This document shows, piece after piece, positions 46,815 to 55,741 of a stretch of 64,000 nt of DNA. The position numbers were made by a program, and so were the translations under genes. The notes under the pieces were generated by a model. It did not search any database and was not told the origin of the DNA. It worked only from the letters and a program-made list of their open reading frames with translations. This DNA is from Streptomyces sp. CB02058 (GTDB lineage Bacteria > Actinomycetota > Actinomycetes > Streptomycetales > Streptomycetaceae). Position 1 is the stretch's first letter; each line of letters starts with the position of its first letter. The DNA lies in contig NZ_LIPG01000009.1 in NCBI RefSeq assembly GCF_001905505.1, forward strand, positions 62,001 to 126,000. The letters are read 5' to 3'.

Positions 46815-48052
46815 TCATCTCGCATACGGTCTGCCCAGTCGCGGGCGTACGTCGTGGACGGCGCAAGCCGGAACAGGTCTCGGTGGAAGTCTCCGATCAG
46901 AGTCCGCATCCGTCCAGGCAGTGGGGCCCCATCCATGATCGTGAAGACGGAGGACGCGGTTCTCGTGGCCTGTTCCGGATCTCCTTGACGGAGCTGGGCC
47001 GTCGCGAGCTGGCATGTGGCCAGGGCGCGGTTGCGCTGGAACTCTGCCGGGATCTTGGCCAGGGCCCGATGCGCCATGGCCTCCGCCTCGGCCGACTCCC
47101 CGTTGCGGTTGAGGATGACGGCTGCCAGGTGACTGAGTTCGGCCGGTCCGTAGAACGCCGTCCATCGCGGACGCTCGGCCTCGGTCGCCTTCTGGAGGGT
47201 GTCCTGTGCCGCGTCCAGGGCGCGTTTGGCGGCCCGCAGGTCACCCAATGAGGAGTGGGCCAGGGCGAGACGGACCCGTCCCATGGAGCCGAACAGCGGG
47301 TCCCTGCGGGCGGCCGGGGAAGCGTTGGCGGCCTGCGCTGCCGCGAGCTGCTCCGGCCAGTTCTTCCGCTGGTAGGCGAGCATGGCCATGTTGATCCATA
47401 CGCGCATTCCCGTGGCCGGGTCCTGAGAGAGGCCGGCGAAGGTCGCGGACTCGTGCAGGTATCTCTGGGCGGTGTCGAGGTCGTGCAGGTCGATGCAGGA
47501 CCAGGCCGCGACGGTGGTGTACTCGGCCGCGAGTGCGTAGAGGGCACGGCGTACGCGCTCGCCGGCGTTGCGTCGCTGCAGTTCCAGGACCTCGGCGCGG
47601 CCTTCGAGGGCCGCGGTCGCCAGGGTTCTGTGCCCGCCCTCGCGGTCGTCCCTCTCGACGAGCAGATTCATGCCGGCTGCGGCGCGGGACACGTCCGTCA
47701 TACCCACCGACCGGCGCTGTTTGCCCACGGGGACGACAGCGGCCGCCGCTCCGGTGGTGGAAGCGATGAAGTCGCGACGCCGCACGGGGCCCTCCGGGGG
47801 GTGCTGCATGGAGCTGGGTGCGCTGAACCCCAGGTCCGCCACGGGGCAGCCGAACACACGCTCAAGTGCTGCGCAAGTGCGGCCGATCGGGCGACGGCTC
47901 GACCCGTTGAGCAGGTTACGGACCGTACGCGACGAGATCTCCCCTGGACGGCCGGTGATCTCCTGTAGCGCCCCGTTGAGTCGTGCAGCCAACTCCTCCT
48001 GCGTGAAGCCCAGTTGATTGAGACGACCCTGGAGGATGAGATTCGCTCCCAT
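46799..48052 (-). CDS. XRE regulator with TPR-like C-terminal domain
   Basis: This 417-residue protein has an N-terminal HTH (RLNQLGFTQEELAARLNGAL; EISSRTVRNLLNGSSRRPIG) and a linker with RRDFIASTTGAAAAVVPVG, which resembles a twin-arginine-like stretch common in this family but internal here. Helical TPR-type repeats follow (ALAAEYTTVAAWSCIDLHDL; AHSSLGDLRAAKRALDAAQD; ELSHLAAVILNRNGESAEAE). Such regulators sense peptides or stress and control neighbouring genes. It is upstream of and overlaps the acetyltransferase, which may be its target. Confidence 0.85.
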   Translation of the reverse strand: MGANLILQGRLNQLGFTQEELAARLNGALQEITGRPGEISSRTVRNLLNGSSRRPIGRTCAALERVFGCPVADLGFSAPSSMQHPPEGPVRRRDFIASTTGAAAAVVPVGKQRRSVGMTDVSRAAAGMNLLVERDDREGGHRTLATAALEGRAEVLELQRRNAGERVRRALYALAAEYTTVAAWSCIDLHDLDTAQRYLHESATFAGLSQDPATGMRVWINMAMLAYQRKNWPEQLAAAQAANASPAARRDPLFGSMGRVRLALAHSSLGDLRAAKRALDAAQDTLQKATEAERPRWTAFYGPAELSHLAAVILNRNGESAEAEAMAHRALAKIPAEFQRNRALATCQLATAQLRQGDPEQATRTASSVFTIMDGAPLPGRMRTLIGDFHRDLFRLAPSTTYARDWADRMRDEWSRA

Positions 48053-48281
48053 GCACCGAAAGTAATGCCATCGTCACCCTCGCCACCAGATCGCAGGTAA
48101 TGCGGACGTAAAGTCTTCCGGTTGGTCGGTCCACACGGACTCGGGACTCTGCCTGTTCTCACCCGTCCGCGACTCGTTGACTGGTTGTCAGCTGCCGGGC
48201 CGGGTCCGGTACGGCGGCGTCGAAGGGAACCCGGCCCTGGCCCCGTACAGGGCCGGGTTCCCCAGCCGGAGGGAGGACATC

Positions 48282-48761
48282 GTGACCGTGATCGCCGAAA
48301 GGCCGGGGCTGCCGAGGCCTTCTCGTCTTCAGCCGGCTGCCGACGCGGCCCCCGTGCTGGCGGAGTGGTCGGGCAAGCTGCCCACAGCCCGCCTGAACGC
48401 GGAAGCTGCCGCAGCTCAAAGCGCACGCGTGCGCTGCAACCTGTGGCTCACGGCCTTTCAGTGGCCGGAGCCCGTGGAGCACGCCACCGTCATCGTGCAC
48501 GAGCTGGTGCGCAATGCCGTTCTGCACGGGTCCGGCACGCGGCACAAGGACGTCACGCTCAGGTTCGCACTCACCCAGGCCGGCGCTCTGCTCATCGAGG
48601 TCACGGACGGGCTCCACACGTTCCCCGGCTTCGACGTCGCGGGGACCACCCTCGGTGGACTCGCTCGGGTACGTCGTCGCGCGGCCGGGCTCACGTGGTT
48701 CCCGACGGTCGACGGCAAGACCGTGCAGGCCCGGCTCCTCGCCCATGAGGTGCGGCCATGA
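48282..48761 (+). CDS. GHKL ATP-binding (anti-sigma-factor-like) protein
   Basis: From GTG 48282, behind GGGAGG, the protein has 159 residues. It shows ARVRCNLWLTAFQWPEPVEH, the N-box VIVHELVRNAVLHGSG and a shortened G-box region IEVTDGLHTFPGFDVAGTTL with GLARVRRRAAGLTW. This is the HATPase_c fold of RsbW/SpoIIAB-like kinases that are numerous in Streptomyces and bind sigma or anti-anti-sigma factors. It diverges from the XRE gene. Its partner is not encoded next to it. Confidence 0.82.
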   Translation: MTVIAERPGLPRPSRLQPAADAAPVLAEWSGKLPTARLNAEAAAAQSARVRCNLWLTAFQWPEPVEHATVIVHELVRNAVLHGSGTRHKDVTLRFALTQAGALLIEVTDGLHTFPGFDVAGTTLGGLARVRRRAAGLTWFPTVDGKTVQARLLAHEVRP

Positions 48762-48956
48762 ACCCCGGTCCCGGTCACGAGTACCGCCGTGTCCGGACGG
48801 CCTCGTGACCGGCCGCCGCCGGGGGCACGCAGATCGCCCCATGTCCCGGGGCCGGCGCCCTTGCTTCCACCGATACGGCACGGCACGACTCCCTGGACCA
48901 CCGGAGCGTCTTTCCCGAACCGCCGGATCAGCATTCCGCAGCGTCCCGACCGAGAC

Positions 48957-49658
48957 ATGCCCAGAGAGACGATTTGCCCCGTGCGCCCGACAACTCAGCA
49001 GGCCGTCATCCCCTACGTCACGCAGAGAGCGGGAGAAGAGGCAGCACCGGACAACCTGGTGCTGCGCCCCTCGAACGTCAGTCGCGGCCGCGGTCACTAC
49101 CGCCTGTTCTACGCGGACGAAGAGCCGATGGACCGCGACCTCCGGCAGGCCCTGTGGGCGCGGGTGTCCTTCAACCCGTACGACCAGCGGCAGCACCCCA
49201 CAGGAGACCCGGAGTGGAGCCTCATGCACCCCTTCCGGCAGCGGGTGACGATGGAACGGTTGCGGTGCCAGGTCTGCACAGCCTCCGCGACCACTCCTCT
49301 GGGACTCATCTTCCTCGCCGGCGCCCATGACTACGAGCGCAAGGAGCCACCGCTCCTCACGAACCAGCCCCCGGTGTGCCCGAAGCACGTCCGGACTGCC
49401 GCCGCGCTCTGCCCTCACCTGCGGAAGGACCCTGTCGTCCTCCTTGCATCGAGCGCGCCCATGTACGGAGTCCTCGGCACGGTGTACGGCCTCGTCGACG
49501 GCTCGGTCCAGGTCGTGGCACAGCCGCCGGAGCCTCTTCCCTACGGACATCCGAACCTGCCCACGCTCCTCGCATCGCAGCTCGTCCGCCGACTGGCCCG
49601 ATACAGCGTCCTCACCGTGAGCGAGTTGACCCGGAGACTGGGGGAACTGCCGACGTAG
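48957..49658 (+). CDS. Conserved hypothetical protein with CxxC
   Basis: This 233-residue protein starts at ATG 48957. It has LVLRPSNVSRGRGHYRLFYA, HPFRQRVTMERLRCQVCTAS with CxxC, PVCPKHVRTAAALCPHLR with a second Cys pair, and YSVLTVSELTRRLGEL at the end. The paired Cys suggests a zinc site. Proteins of this type occur beside GHKL ATP-binding proteins and XRE regulators in streptomycetes, as here, but no activity is known. A later in-frame GTG (48981) is an alternative start. Confidence 0.7.
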   Translation: MPRETICPVRPTTQQAVIPYVTQRAGEEAAPDNLVLRPSNVSRGRGHYRLFYADEEPMDRDLRQALWARVSFNPYDQRQHPTGDPEWSLMHPFRQRVTMERLRCQVCTASATTPLGLIFLAGAHDYERKEPPLLTNQPPVCPKHVRTAAALCPHLRKDPVVLLASSAPMYGVLGTVYGLVDGSVQVVAQPPEPLPYGHPNLPTLLASQLVRRLARYSVLTVSELTRRLGELPT

Positions 49659-49798
49659 GCCGCCGTCCAGCGACCTTACGGTTCCGGGCCGGCCGATGGA
49701 CAGCTCCCGCATTCGACGTGGACGGACGCTCGAACTGGCTCTCCCGGGGCGCACAAACCCCGCCGACTCACCTCGACCGAATGTTCTGAAGGGCACCC

Positions 49799-49873
49799 AT
49801 GTCCCGACGCCTGTGCCAAGTGGCAGTGTTCCTGACTGCCATTGTCCTGATCGTCACCGCCGCCGGATGGTGA
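49799..49873 (+). CDS. Tiny hydrophobic peptide (24 aa)
   Basis: ATG 49799 follows GAAGGG at 5 nt and encodes MSRRLCQVAVFLTAIVLIVT then AAGW and a stop. It has a positively charged start and one hydrophobic helix. It could be a membrane micropeptide or an upstream leader reading frame for the Nudix gene that starts 124 nt later. Confidence 0.4.
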   Translation: MSRRLCQVAVFLTAIVLIVTAAGW

Positions 49874-49997
49874 CGTGCACAGCTCGACCGCACATCTGCG
49901 GAGCTCCCCCATGCCTGTCCTGACGACCGATCACCGTGATCCCCGATTGGCCGATAGCGTCGGCTGCTTCACCGCAGTCGACACCATCTCAGGGACC

Positions 49998-50444
49998 ATG
50001 ACACCGGAACCACTCGCAGAGCCCGTCATCGACACCCACGTCCTCCTGCGCGCGGGCGACAAGCTGCTGTTCTCCCAGCGCGGCGGCCCCTACGGCTACG
50101 GCCGCTGGCACATGCCCTCCGGCAAGCTCGACCAGGGCGAGCCCCTGCGAGCCGGGGCCGCCCGCGAGCTGCTGGAGGAGACCGGCGTGACGGTTGACCC
50201 GGCACACCTGCGGATGGTGCAGGTGGTGCACCACCGGCAGAGCGCCGAAGTCGAACGGATCGGCTTCTTCTTCGAAGCCACCCGGTGGAGCGGGGAGCCC
50301 GTCAACAGGGAACCCGAGAAGTGCCTGGGCCTGGAGTGGTTCAGCGTGCACGAGCTGCCCGAGGACATCATCGAATACCCGGAGAAGGGGCTCCTCGCCT
50401 ACCTGGAGGGCGACGGGGCACTCACGGAGCACGGGTGGGAGTAG
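49998..50444 (+). CDS. Nudix hydrolase
   Basis: From ATG 49998 the protein has 148 residues. The Nudix box begins GKLDQGEPLRAGAARELLEE (residues 42-61) and continues TGV, fitting Gx5Ex7REUxEExGU, which binds Mg and cleaves nucleoside diphosphate-linked compounds. VIDTHVLLRAGDKLLFSQRG is the first strand and FFFEATRWSGEPVNREPEKC the later sheet. Family members sanitise oxidised nucleotides or act on NDP-sugars in the cytoplasm. An in-frame start at 49875 would add 41 unmatched residues, so I reject it. Confidence 0.88.
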   Translation: MTPEPLAEPVIDTHVLLRAGDKLLFSQRGGPYGYGRWHMPSGKLDQGEPLRAGAARELLEETGVTVDPAHLRMVQVVHHRQSAEVERIGFFFEATRWSGEPVNREPEKCLGLEWFSVHELPEDIIEYPEKGLLAYLEGDGALTEHGWE

Positions 50445-50707
50445 CCGGTCCTGGCAGGCTGCATCAGGCGGAGTTCCGGGCCATCTCTGCCCGGCTCGAG
50501 GGCAGTGAGCCTCCGTCAATTTGAAGTCGCAGGTCAAAGGGCTGGTGTGACCGGCTCTCGGGATGTTCGCGCTGGTCGTGGGCAATAGTCTGCGGAGTGG
50601 ATCATCAGGAGCCGTACGAGCTGATCGAGGAACCACGATCTGGTGCTCCAGCAGGATTTCGGGTACAGACGATTAGGCTGATCATCCGTTCGAGCGGTGG
50701 GGGGAAC

Positions 50708-51559
50708 ATGATCGACGTCGACGGGTATCTGGCCGTGCTGGGGGTGCCTCGGCCGACGGCCCCGACCGCCGAGGCGCTGTGGGCGCTGCATCGGGCGCAG
50801 GTGGAGCGGGTCGCCTACGAGACCCTCGACAACCAACTAGGACGGCCGACGGGCATCGGCGCCGCGGAATCCGTGGCCCGGATCCTGCGCGGGCGTGGCG
50901 GCTACTGCTTCCACCTCAACGGGGCCTTCGGCGCGTTGCTGACGGCCCTCGGCTACGACGTGACTCTGCACCGGGCCGGGGTGCAGGGCGAGGTCGAGGA
51001 CCCCCAGGGCCCGGGCGGCGACCATCTCGCGCTCACCGTGGGGCTCGACGGCGAGCGGTGGCTGGTCGACACCGGGCTCGCCGGCGGAATGTACGAGCCA
51101 CTGCCGTTGCGCGAAGGCACCTACACCCAGGGGCCGTTTACCTACGCGATGGCCCCGTCGGTGGTGGTGCCCGGCGGCTGGCGGTTCACCCATGACCCCC
51201 GGGGTGCGTTTACGGCTATGGTCTTCGCGCCGATGCCTGTGGAGCTGTCCTCCTTTGCCGCGGAGCACCGCCGGCTGTCGACTTCTCCCGAGTCCGGGTT
51301 CGTCCGGGTTCTCCAGGCCCAGCTCCGCGACGCCAAGGGCGTGGACATGCTGCGCGGCTGTGTGCTGCGCCGGATCGATGCCGAAGGCACGTACGAGCGG
51401 ACCATCGATTCGGCCGACGACTGGTACGACGTTCTGGCCGAAGTGTTCCACCTGATCCTGACCGACGTGGACGCCCCTGCGCGGGCGGCGCTGTGGCACC
51501 GCGTCCACACCGCGCACCAGGAGTGGGAGGCCGCGGGGCAGGGTGCAACAGCGCTCTGA
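50708..51559 (+). CDS. nat: Arylamine N-acetyltransferase
   Basis: This 283-residue protein from ATG 50708 has the Cys-His-Asp triad of NAT enzymes: Cys67 in RGGYCFHLNGAF, His106 in GGDHLALTV and Asp121 in WLVDTGLAGG. The start VDGYLAVLGVPRPTAPTAEA and VERVAYETLDNQLGRP are family landmarks. NATs transfer acetyl or acyl groups from CoA to arylamines and hydrazines, and some close amide bonds in ansamycin biosynthesis. No polyketide genes are nearby, so xenobiotic acetylation is more likely. Confidence 0.92.
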   Translation: MIDVDGYLAVLGVPRPTAPTAEALWALHRAQVERVAYETLDNQLGRPTGIGAAESVARILRGRGGYCFHLNGAFGALLTALGYDVTLHRAGVQGEVEDPQGPGGDHLALTVGLDGERWLVDTGLAGGMYEPLPLREGTYTQGPFTYAMAPSVVVPGGWRFTHDPRGAFTAMVFAPMPVELSSFAAEHRRLSTSPESGFVRVLQAQLRDAKGVDMLRGCVLRRIDAEGTYERTIDSADDWYDVLAEVFHLILTDVDAPARAALWHRVHTAHQEWEAAGQGATAL

Positions 51560-51746
51560 CGGGGTGGTCGGCTCGCCGGTTCCTGCCCGCGATGGTTGGG
51601 CGGTCTTCTGCGATCGGGTGCGTGTTGGATCCCGAGCTGCTGGAACGGATCACCGGGTGGCGCGTCCACGGGGCGTGAGGACCGGGATCGGATCGGCCTG
51701 TGTGCCGGACGGCAGCCTGTGTGTCCGCAGGAGTCCCTCTGAGTGA

Positions 51747-52670
51747 TCAGGTCGGCAGTTGCTGGGCCGCGCGGTGGTCGTGCGTCGGGATGATCGTGAC
51801 TCGGTCCTTGACGGCGTGCAGGCGGTGCAGTGTCCGGAAGGTCTCGTGCCGGTCTTCGTCGGCGAGCTTGCCGGGGTAGCCGGCCTTTTGCCGGATGAGG
51901 TCGATCTGGTGGGTGTGCCAGGCAGCGTCGCCGGCGAGCAGCACCCAGCCCGCTGCCGTGTGCGCCAGAACTCCAATGCTGCCGGGGGTGTGTCCCGCGA
52001 GGTCGACGAGCACGACGGAGCCGTCGCCGAAGAGGTCGTGGCTGGCGGTGAAAGTGAGGATCGGCGGGCCGTCCAGTTCGTACTGGGCAATGTTCCGGCC
52101 GCGCAGGGCCTCGCGGACGCCGCCCACGGGTGCGATCGGGCCTTGCGTGACCCAGTCGTGTTCGCGTCGGTGCAGATGTACCGGCAGTCCGGGAAGGTCG
52201 AGGAGTCCGCATACGTGGTCCCAGTGCGTGTGCGTCGGCAGCGCGAAATCCAGGCCGGAACCCGACCGCTCACGCAGTGCGGTAATGGTGGCGACGGTGT
52301 CCGCCGGGGGACGCACCGCGACCCGCAGGAACGTCGGCAGTTCCGCAACGGCGCGGCTGTCGACATCCAGGCAGACACCCGGATCCACGATGAACGTCGT
52401 TTCCGGGTGGGTGATCACGAACGACAGCAGCGAATTCGCGATGCGCCGCGGTTGCCGCAGCCCCTCCACGATCAGCGCGGTGGGCACCGACCGTGGTACC
52501 TGTCTCAGTGCGGACACGGTGACCGACACCGCCGTGTCCGGTAGCCCTGCGTCGGTCAAGCTGCGCAGAAACCGCTGGTCGCGGCGTCGGGGGCGAACAA
52601 GTCCCGTGGCCAGGCTTGCGACCGCGCCACAGCATGCGGCCGGCGTCGGTGATCTCACAGCGTCGGACAT
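51747..52670 (-). CDS. Metallo-beta-lactamase-fold hydrolase under MerR control
   Basis: This 307-residue protein has the metal motif LPTHTHWDHVCGLLDLPG (HTHWDH, 147-152). Later ligands are in VDLAGHTPGSIGVL, LLAGDAAWH and IIPTHDHRA. VDPGVCLDVDSRAV begins the fold. It likely hydrolyses a lactone or other small ester with two metal ions in the cytoplasm. It diverges from a MerR regulator; the palindrome ACTTCAGG/CCTGAAGT at 52725-52744 lies between them. Regulation by that MerR protein is therefore likely. Confidence 0.85.
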   Translation of the reverse strand: MSDAVRSPTPAACCGAVASLATGLVRPRRRDQRFLRSLTDAGLPDTAVSVTVSALRQVPRSVPTALIVEGLRQPRRIANSLLSFVITHPETTFIVDPGVCLDVDSRAVAELPTFLRVAVRPPADTVATITALRERSGSGLDFALPTHTHWDHVCGLLDLPGLPVHLHRREHDWVTQGPIAPVGGVREALRGRNIAQYELDGPPILTFTASHDLFGDGSVVLVDLAGHTPGSIGVLAHTAAGWVLLAGDAAWHTHQIDLIRQKAGYPGKLADEDRHETFRTLHRLHAVKDRVTIIPTHDHRAAQQLPT

Positions 52671-52724
52671 GACAGCCCTGTCCCTCTCGCGATCGGGTGG
52701 TGGGTTCGATGACGGGACGGTATA

Positions 52725-52744
52725 ACTTCAGGCCGACCTGAAGT
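52725..52744. promoter_or_regulatory. Probable MerR operator
   Basis: ACTTCAGG-CCGA-CCTGAAGT is an inverted repeat with 8-bp arms, 11 nt before the MerR start and 54 nt from the hydrolase start. MerR proteins bind such elements within the spacer of the promoters they activate. Confidence 0.7.
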
Positions 52745-52755
52745 AAAGGAGCGTC

Positions 52756-53328
52756 ATGTCCGCAGTGGAGCTGAAGATCGGCGGTGCGGCCGCCCTGCTC
52801 GGGGTGGCCACCCATGTCCTGCGGCACTGGGAGGACATCGGACTGCTCACCCCGCGCCGGCTGCCCTCCGGGCATCGTGTCTACGACGACCAGACCGTCG
52901 GCCGGGCCCGCCTCATCCAGATCAGCCAGCGGGCCGGGCTGTCACTCGCCGAAATCGGTGAACTTGCCGCGAGGGAACGGGCCGACCGCATCGGCCTGGT
53001 CAACGCGAAGCGCGCCCGGATCGCCGAACACATCACGAACCTCGAACTGGCCGACCGGTTCCTGGCCCACCTGGTGCACTGCGTACACCCGGTCATCTCC
53101 GACTGTCCGGAGTGTTCCGCCCTGGCGGAGCGGGGCGCGCGGTCAGCGGTCACCGGAGTTGCGGCGGATCGTGTCGCGATGGACCGGCTCCAGCCCCGGC
53201 CCGACGCATCGGGGGGAGACCCTCCGGCTCCTCGCCGAGCGGGCGGACCGCAAGTCGTTCCAGACGAGGCCCACATCCGCAGCCGGTTGCAGACGCCCCG
53301 CCAGTTGCCGTACTTCTCCGGGACGTGA
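52756..53328 (+). CDS. MerR-family regulator, C-terminus altered by an IS remnant
   Basis: ATG 52756 follows AAAGGA. The winged HTH is clear: KIGGAAALLGVATHVLRHWE, DIGLLTPRRLPSGHRVYDDQ and RLIQISQRAGLSLAEIGELA. A dimerisation helix follows (IAEHITNLELADRFLAHLVH) and then CVHPVISDCPECSALAERG. From about residue 135 onward the frame overlaps antisense transposase sequence and becomes Pro/Arg-rich, so the last roughly 55 residues are not native. DNA binding and dimerisation may survive. It diverges from the metallo-hydrolase. Confidence 0.8.
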   Translation: MSAVELKIGGAAALLGVATHVLRHWEDIGLLTPRRLPSGHRVYDDQTVGRARLIQISQRAGLSLAEIGELAARERADRIGLVNAKRARIAEHITNLELADRFLAHLVHCVHPVISDCPECSALAERGARSAVTGVAADRVAMDRLQPRPDASGGDPPAPRRAGGPQVVPDEAHIRSRLQTPRQLPYFSGT

Positions 53329-53470
53329 TTCCACTGCGATCCCGTCTGGGACTTGCAGGCGGTCGCGTCGATCACTTCTCGGTGATCCCGCCACCGGCCA
53401 CCCCGCCGCGGTGTCCGATCTGGAAGTAACGGCTCGATTCGCGCCCACTGCGCGTCAGCCAACCGCACAC
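53150..53470 (-). mobile_element. IS5-type transposase remnant
   Basis: The minus strand encodes RLADAQWARIEPLLPDRTPR, GGRWRDHREVIDATACKSQT and SQWNHVPEKYGNWRGVCNRL, the conserved N-terminal part of IS5-like transposases. The frame decays after WASSGTT, and the catalytic DDE region is missing. The fragment overlaps the 3' end of merR, where it probably inserted before being eroded. No clear terminal repeats remain. Confidence 0.75.
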
Positions 53471-53511
53471 ACGAGCAACAACTGGCGGGGCTGGTCGGAA
53501 CGGCGTTGCTG

Positions 53512-53733
53512 TCAGGCGGTCGGCCCAGCGTGGAGTCGCCGCGCGTCCCGCACAAGCGTGTACGAAGCGCTGAGGAAGACCACGGCCCCGGCCACGAGCC
53601 AGAGAACCGAGGCCCCAGAGCGGTACTCACGCACGCCCGCAACGACGGGCATCACGCTGGCAAGGACGCCGAAGGACGAGATCAAAGCGCTGATGCGGTG
53701 AGTCACATGGACATCATTGATGACAACCTCCAC
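53512..53733 (-). CDS. Small membrane protein (73 aa)
   Basis: The frame from GTG 53733 reads HRISALISSFGVLASVMPVVAG and SVLWLVAGAVVFLSASYTLV, two membrane helices joined by a short charged loop (VREYRSGA), ending RDARRLHAG. The start is uncertain because no ribosome-binding site is seen. It lies between the IS remnant and the NmrA gene's terminator. The function is unknown. Confidence 0.55.
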   Translation of the reverse strand: MEVVINDVHVTHRISALISSFGVLASVMPVVAGVREYRSGASVLWLVAGAVVFLSASYTLVRDARRLHAGPTA

Positions 53734-53784
53734 GAGCGGAACTGATCCAAACGAACCGGCCTGGCCTCCGGCCGTGCTCGAACG

Positions 53785-53822
53785 GCCGGAGCCGGGCGGG
53801 TGAGGACCCGCCCGGCTCCGGC
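53785..53822 (-). terminator. Terminator of the NmrA-like gene
   Basis: GCCGGAGCCGGGCGGGT (53785-53801) pairs exactly with ACCCGCCCGGCTCCGGC (53806-53822) around GAGG, a 17-bp stem 14 nt after the stop at 53836. Confidence 0.8.
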
Positions 53823-53835
53823 GGGCGCCGCTCGG

Positions 53836-54660
53836 TCAGGCGTTGAACGCCGCGGCGTTCTCACCCACCCACTGGGCGAAGGTGCGCGCGGGCTTGCCCG
53901 TCACCTTCTCCACCGTGGGCAGTACGGTGTAACCGGCCTCCGGCGGGTTCGTCCGCATCATCAGGAAGAACTCGATGTCATCCTCCGGGTAGCCGGTCCG
54001 GCGCCACTGCTCGACGATCTCGTCCCTGGACAGTTCGATGTAGCGGACCTCGCGGCCCAGCGTCTCTGCGATCGTGCGCACCTTCTCCGCGGGTGTCAGC
54101 GCCTGTGGGCCGGTGAGCCAGTACTCCTGCTCCGCGTGCCCGTCGGCGGTCAGCGCGACCGCCGCGACGGCGGCGATGTCCGCCTCGTGCACCATGGCGC
54201 TCCTGACCTCGGCGAACGCCTCACGGACAACACCCTCGGTCTTCACCGACTCGGCCCACTCCAGGGCATTGGACATGAACTCCACCGGCGAGAGGTATGT
54301 CCACTCCAGGTCGCTGGCCTCGATGGCCTGCTCCAGCGGGCTCTTCCCCGTGTCGCCCTTGAGCACGGTCACCTTGCGTACGCCGGCCTTCTGCGCCAGG
54401 TCGACGATCTCCTCGCCATTGGTCAGCGCCGAGTAGTCCTCGCCGTTGAAGCTGATGAGATGCGCGGCGGTCACTCCGTCGAAGGCCTTGGCCAGGCTGG
54501 CGGTATCCGCGAGGTTGCCGACGAACGCCTCCGTCCCGGCCGGGAAGTCGGCCTTCTGCGGATTGCGGGTGAGGGCACGGACCTGCTGCCCGGAGGCAAC
54601 GAACTGCTCGACGAGGGGGCGTCCGACGTTGCCTGTGGCGCCGGCGACAAGAATGGTCAT
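53836..54660 (-). CDS. NmrA-like NAD(P)H-binding protein
   Basis: From ATG 54660, behind AAGGAG, the protein has 274 residues. It begins MTILVAGATGNVGRPLVEQF (GxxGxxG dinucleotide-binding loop) and continues VRALTRNPQKADFPAG and AFVGNLADTASLAKAFDGVT, then LEWTYLSPVEFMSNALEWAE. This is the atypical SDR family of NmrA and azoreductase-like proteins that sense redox cofactors or reduce quinones. It diverges from a WYL regulator (54743) with an 82-nt gap, so that regulator probably controls it. Confidence 0.9.
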   Translation of the reverse strand: MTILVAGATGNVGRPLVEQFVASGQQVRALTRNPQKADFPAGTEAFVGNLADTASLAKAFDGVTAAHLISFNGEDYSALTNGEEIVDLAQKAGVRKVTVLKGDTGKSPLEQAIEASDLEWTYLSPVEFMSNALEWAESVKTEGVVREAFAEVRSAMVHEADIAAVAAVALTADGHAEQEYWLTGPQALTPAEKVRTIAETLGREVRYIELSRDEIVEQWRRTGYPEDDIEFFLMMRTNPPEAGYTVLPTVEKVTGKPARTFAQWVGENAAAFNA

Positions 54661-54742
54661 GGAATGCTCCTTCCGTCCTGATGCCGACGCTAGGAGCATT
54701 CGCGGTCAACTTCCGTCCGCGTTCGGTGCGAAACTTTTCGCC

Positions 54743-55717
54743 ATGTTGGAGACCTCGGCCCGGCTGCTTCGTCTGCTCGGGTTGCTACAGACACAAAGGG
54801 ACTGGTCGGGCACGGAGCTGTCCGACCGTCTCGGCGTGAGCCCGCGGACGGTACGCCGCGATGTGGGGAAACTGCGGACGCTGGGCTATCCGATCAATGC
54901 GATCGGCGGCGTCGGCGGCGGCTACCAACTGGGCGCCGGCGCTTCACTGCCGCCGTTGCTGCTGGACGATGAGGAGGCGATCGCCGTGGCGGTCGGGCTG
55001 CGTACGGCGGCCGGAGGCGCAGTCACGGGCATCGCCGAGACGTCCGTACGAGCCCTGGCGAAGCTGGACCAGGTGCTGCCGTCGCGGCTGCGCCATCAGG
55101 TCAACACGCTCAGCGCGGCCCTGGTGACGATGCCTATGCCCGGCCGTACCGTCGATCCCTCCACTCTGAGCGCGATCGCCTCGGCGGTGCGCGACCGCGA
55201 ACGGCTGCGGTTCGACTACCAGTCATACGACGGCTCGCAGAGCGTACGTGACGTGGAGCCGTACCGGATGGTCCTTGACGCGCGGCGGTGGTACCTCTTC
55301 GCCTGGGACACACAGAGGTCTGACTGGCGCAGGTTCCGGGTCGACCGGCTGAAGATCCGCACTCCCACCGGCCCCAGGTTCAGCCCGAGAGCGCTGCCTG
55401 CCGAGGATCTGGCCAGCTACTTCGCACTGGGGCGGAACACCGCCCGGTTCCGCTACCGGGCGGTGCTCACCATGCATGGATCGGCGATGGAGGTGGCCGA
55501 CGAGGTTCCGTCCACGCTCGCAGGGGTGGAACCCATCGACGACGAGACATGCCTGCTGCGGATCGGCTCGGACAGTTTGGACCACCTGGCCGTGTGGGTG
55601 GCCGCGTTCGGTTTCGACTTCGTGGTGCACGAACCGCCCGAGCTGGTGGAGCACCTCCGAACGCTGACCACACGCCTCCGGCGGGCGGCCTGGCCGGAGG
55701 GTGACGACTGCCCCTGA
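54743..55717 (+). CDS. YafY/WYL-domain transcriptional regulator
   Basis: This 324-residue protein from ATG 54743 has an N-terminal HTH (LLRLLGLLQTQRDWSGTELS; RLGVSPRTVRRDVGKLRTLG; YPINAIGGVGGGYQLGAG). The WYL domain contains RLRFDYQSYDGSQSVRDVEP, YRMVLDARRWYLFAWDTQRS and WRRFRVDRL, and a WCX-like C-terminus follows. WYL proteins bind ligands or nucleic acids and often act as repressors. No ribosome-binding site precedes the ATG, so translation may be leaderless. It diverges from the NmrA-like gene. Confidence 0.9.
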   Translation: MLETSARLLRLLGLLQTQRDWSGTELSDRLGVSPRTVRRDVGKLRTLGYPINAIGGVGGGYQLGAGASLPPLLLDDEEAIAVAVGLRTAAGGAVTGIAETSVRALAKLDQVLPSRLRHQVNTLSAALVTMPMPGRTVDPSTLSAIASAVRDRERLRFDYQSYDGSQSVRDVEPYRMVLDARRWYLFAWDTQRSDWRRFRVDRLKIRTPTGPRFSPRALPAEDLASYFALGRNTARFRYRAVLTMHGSAMEVADEVPSTLAGVEPIDDETCLLRIGSDSLDHLAVWVAAFGFDFVVHEPPELVEHLRTLTTRLRRAAWPEGDDCP

Positions 55718-55741
55718 GGTCTGCCCCCCCCACCGGCCCGG

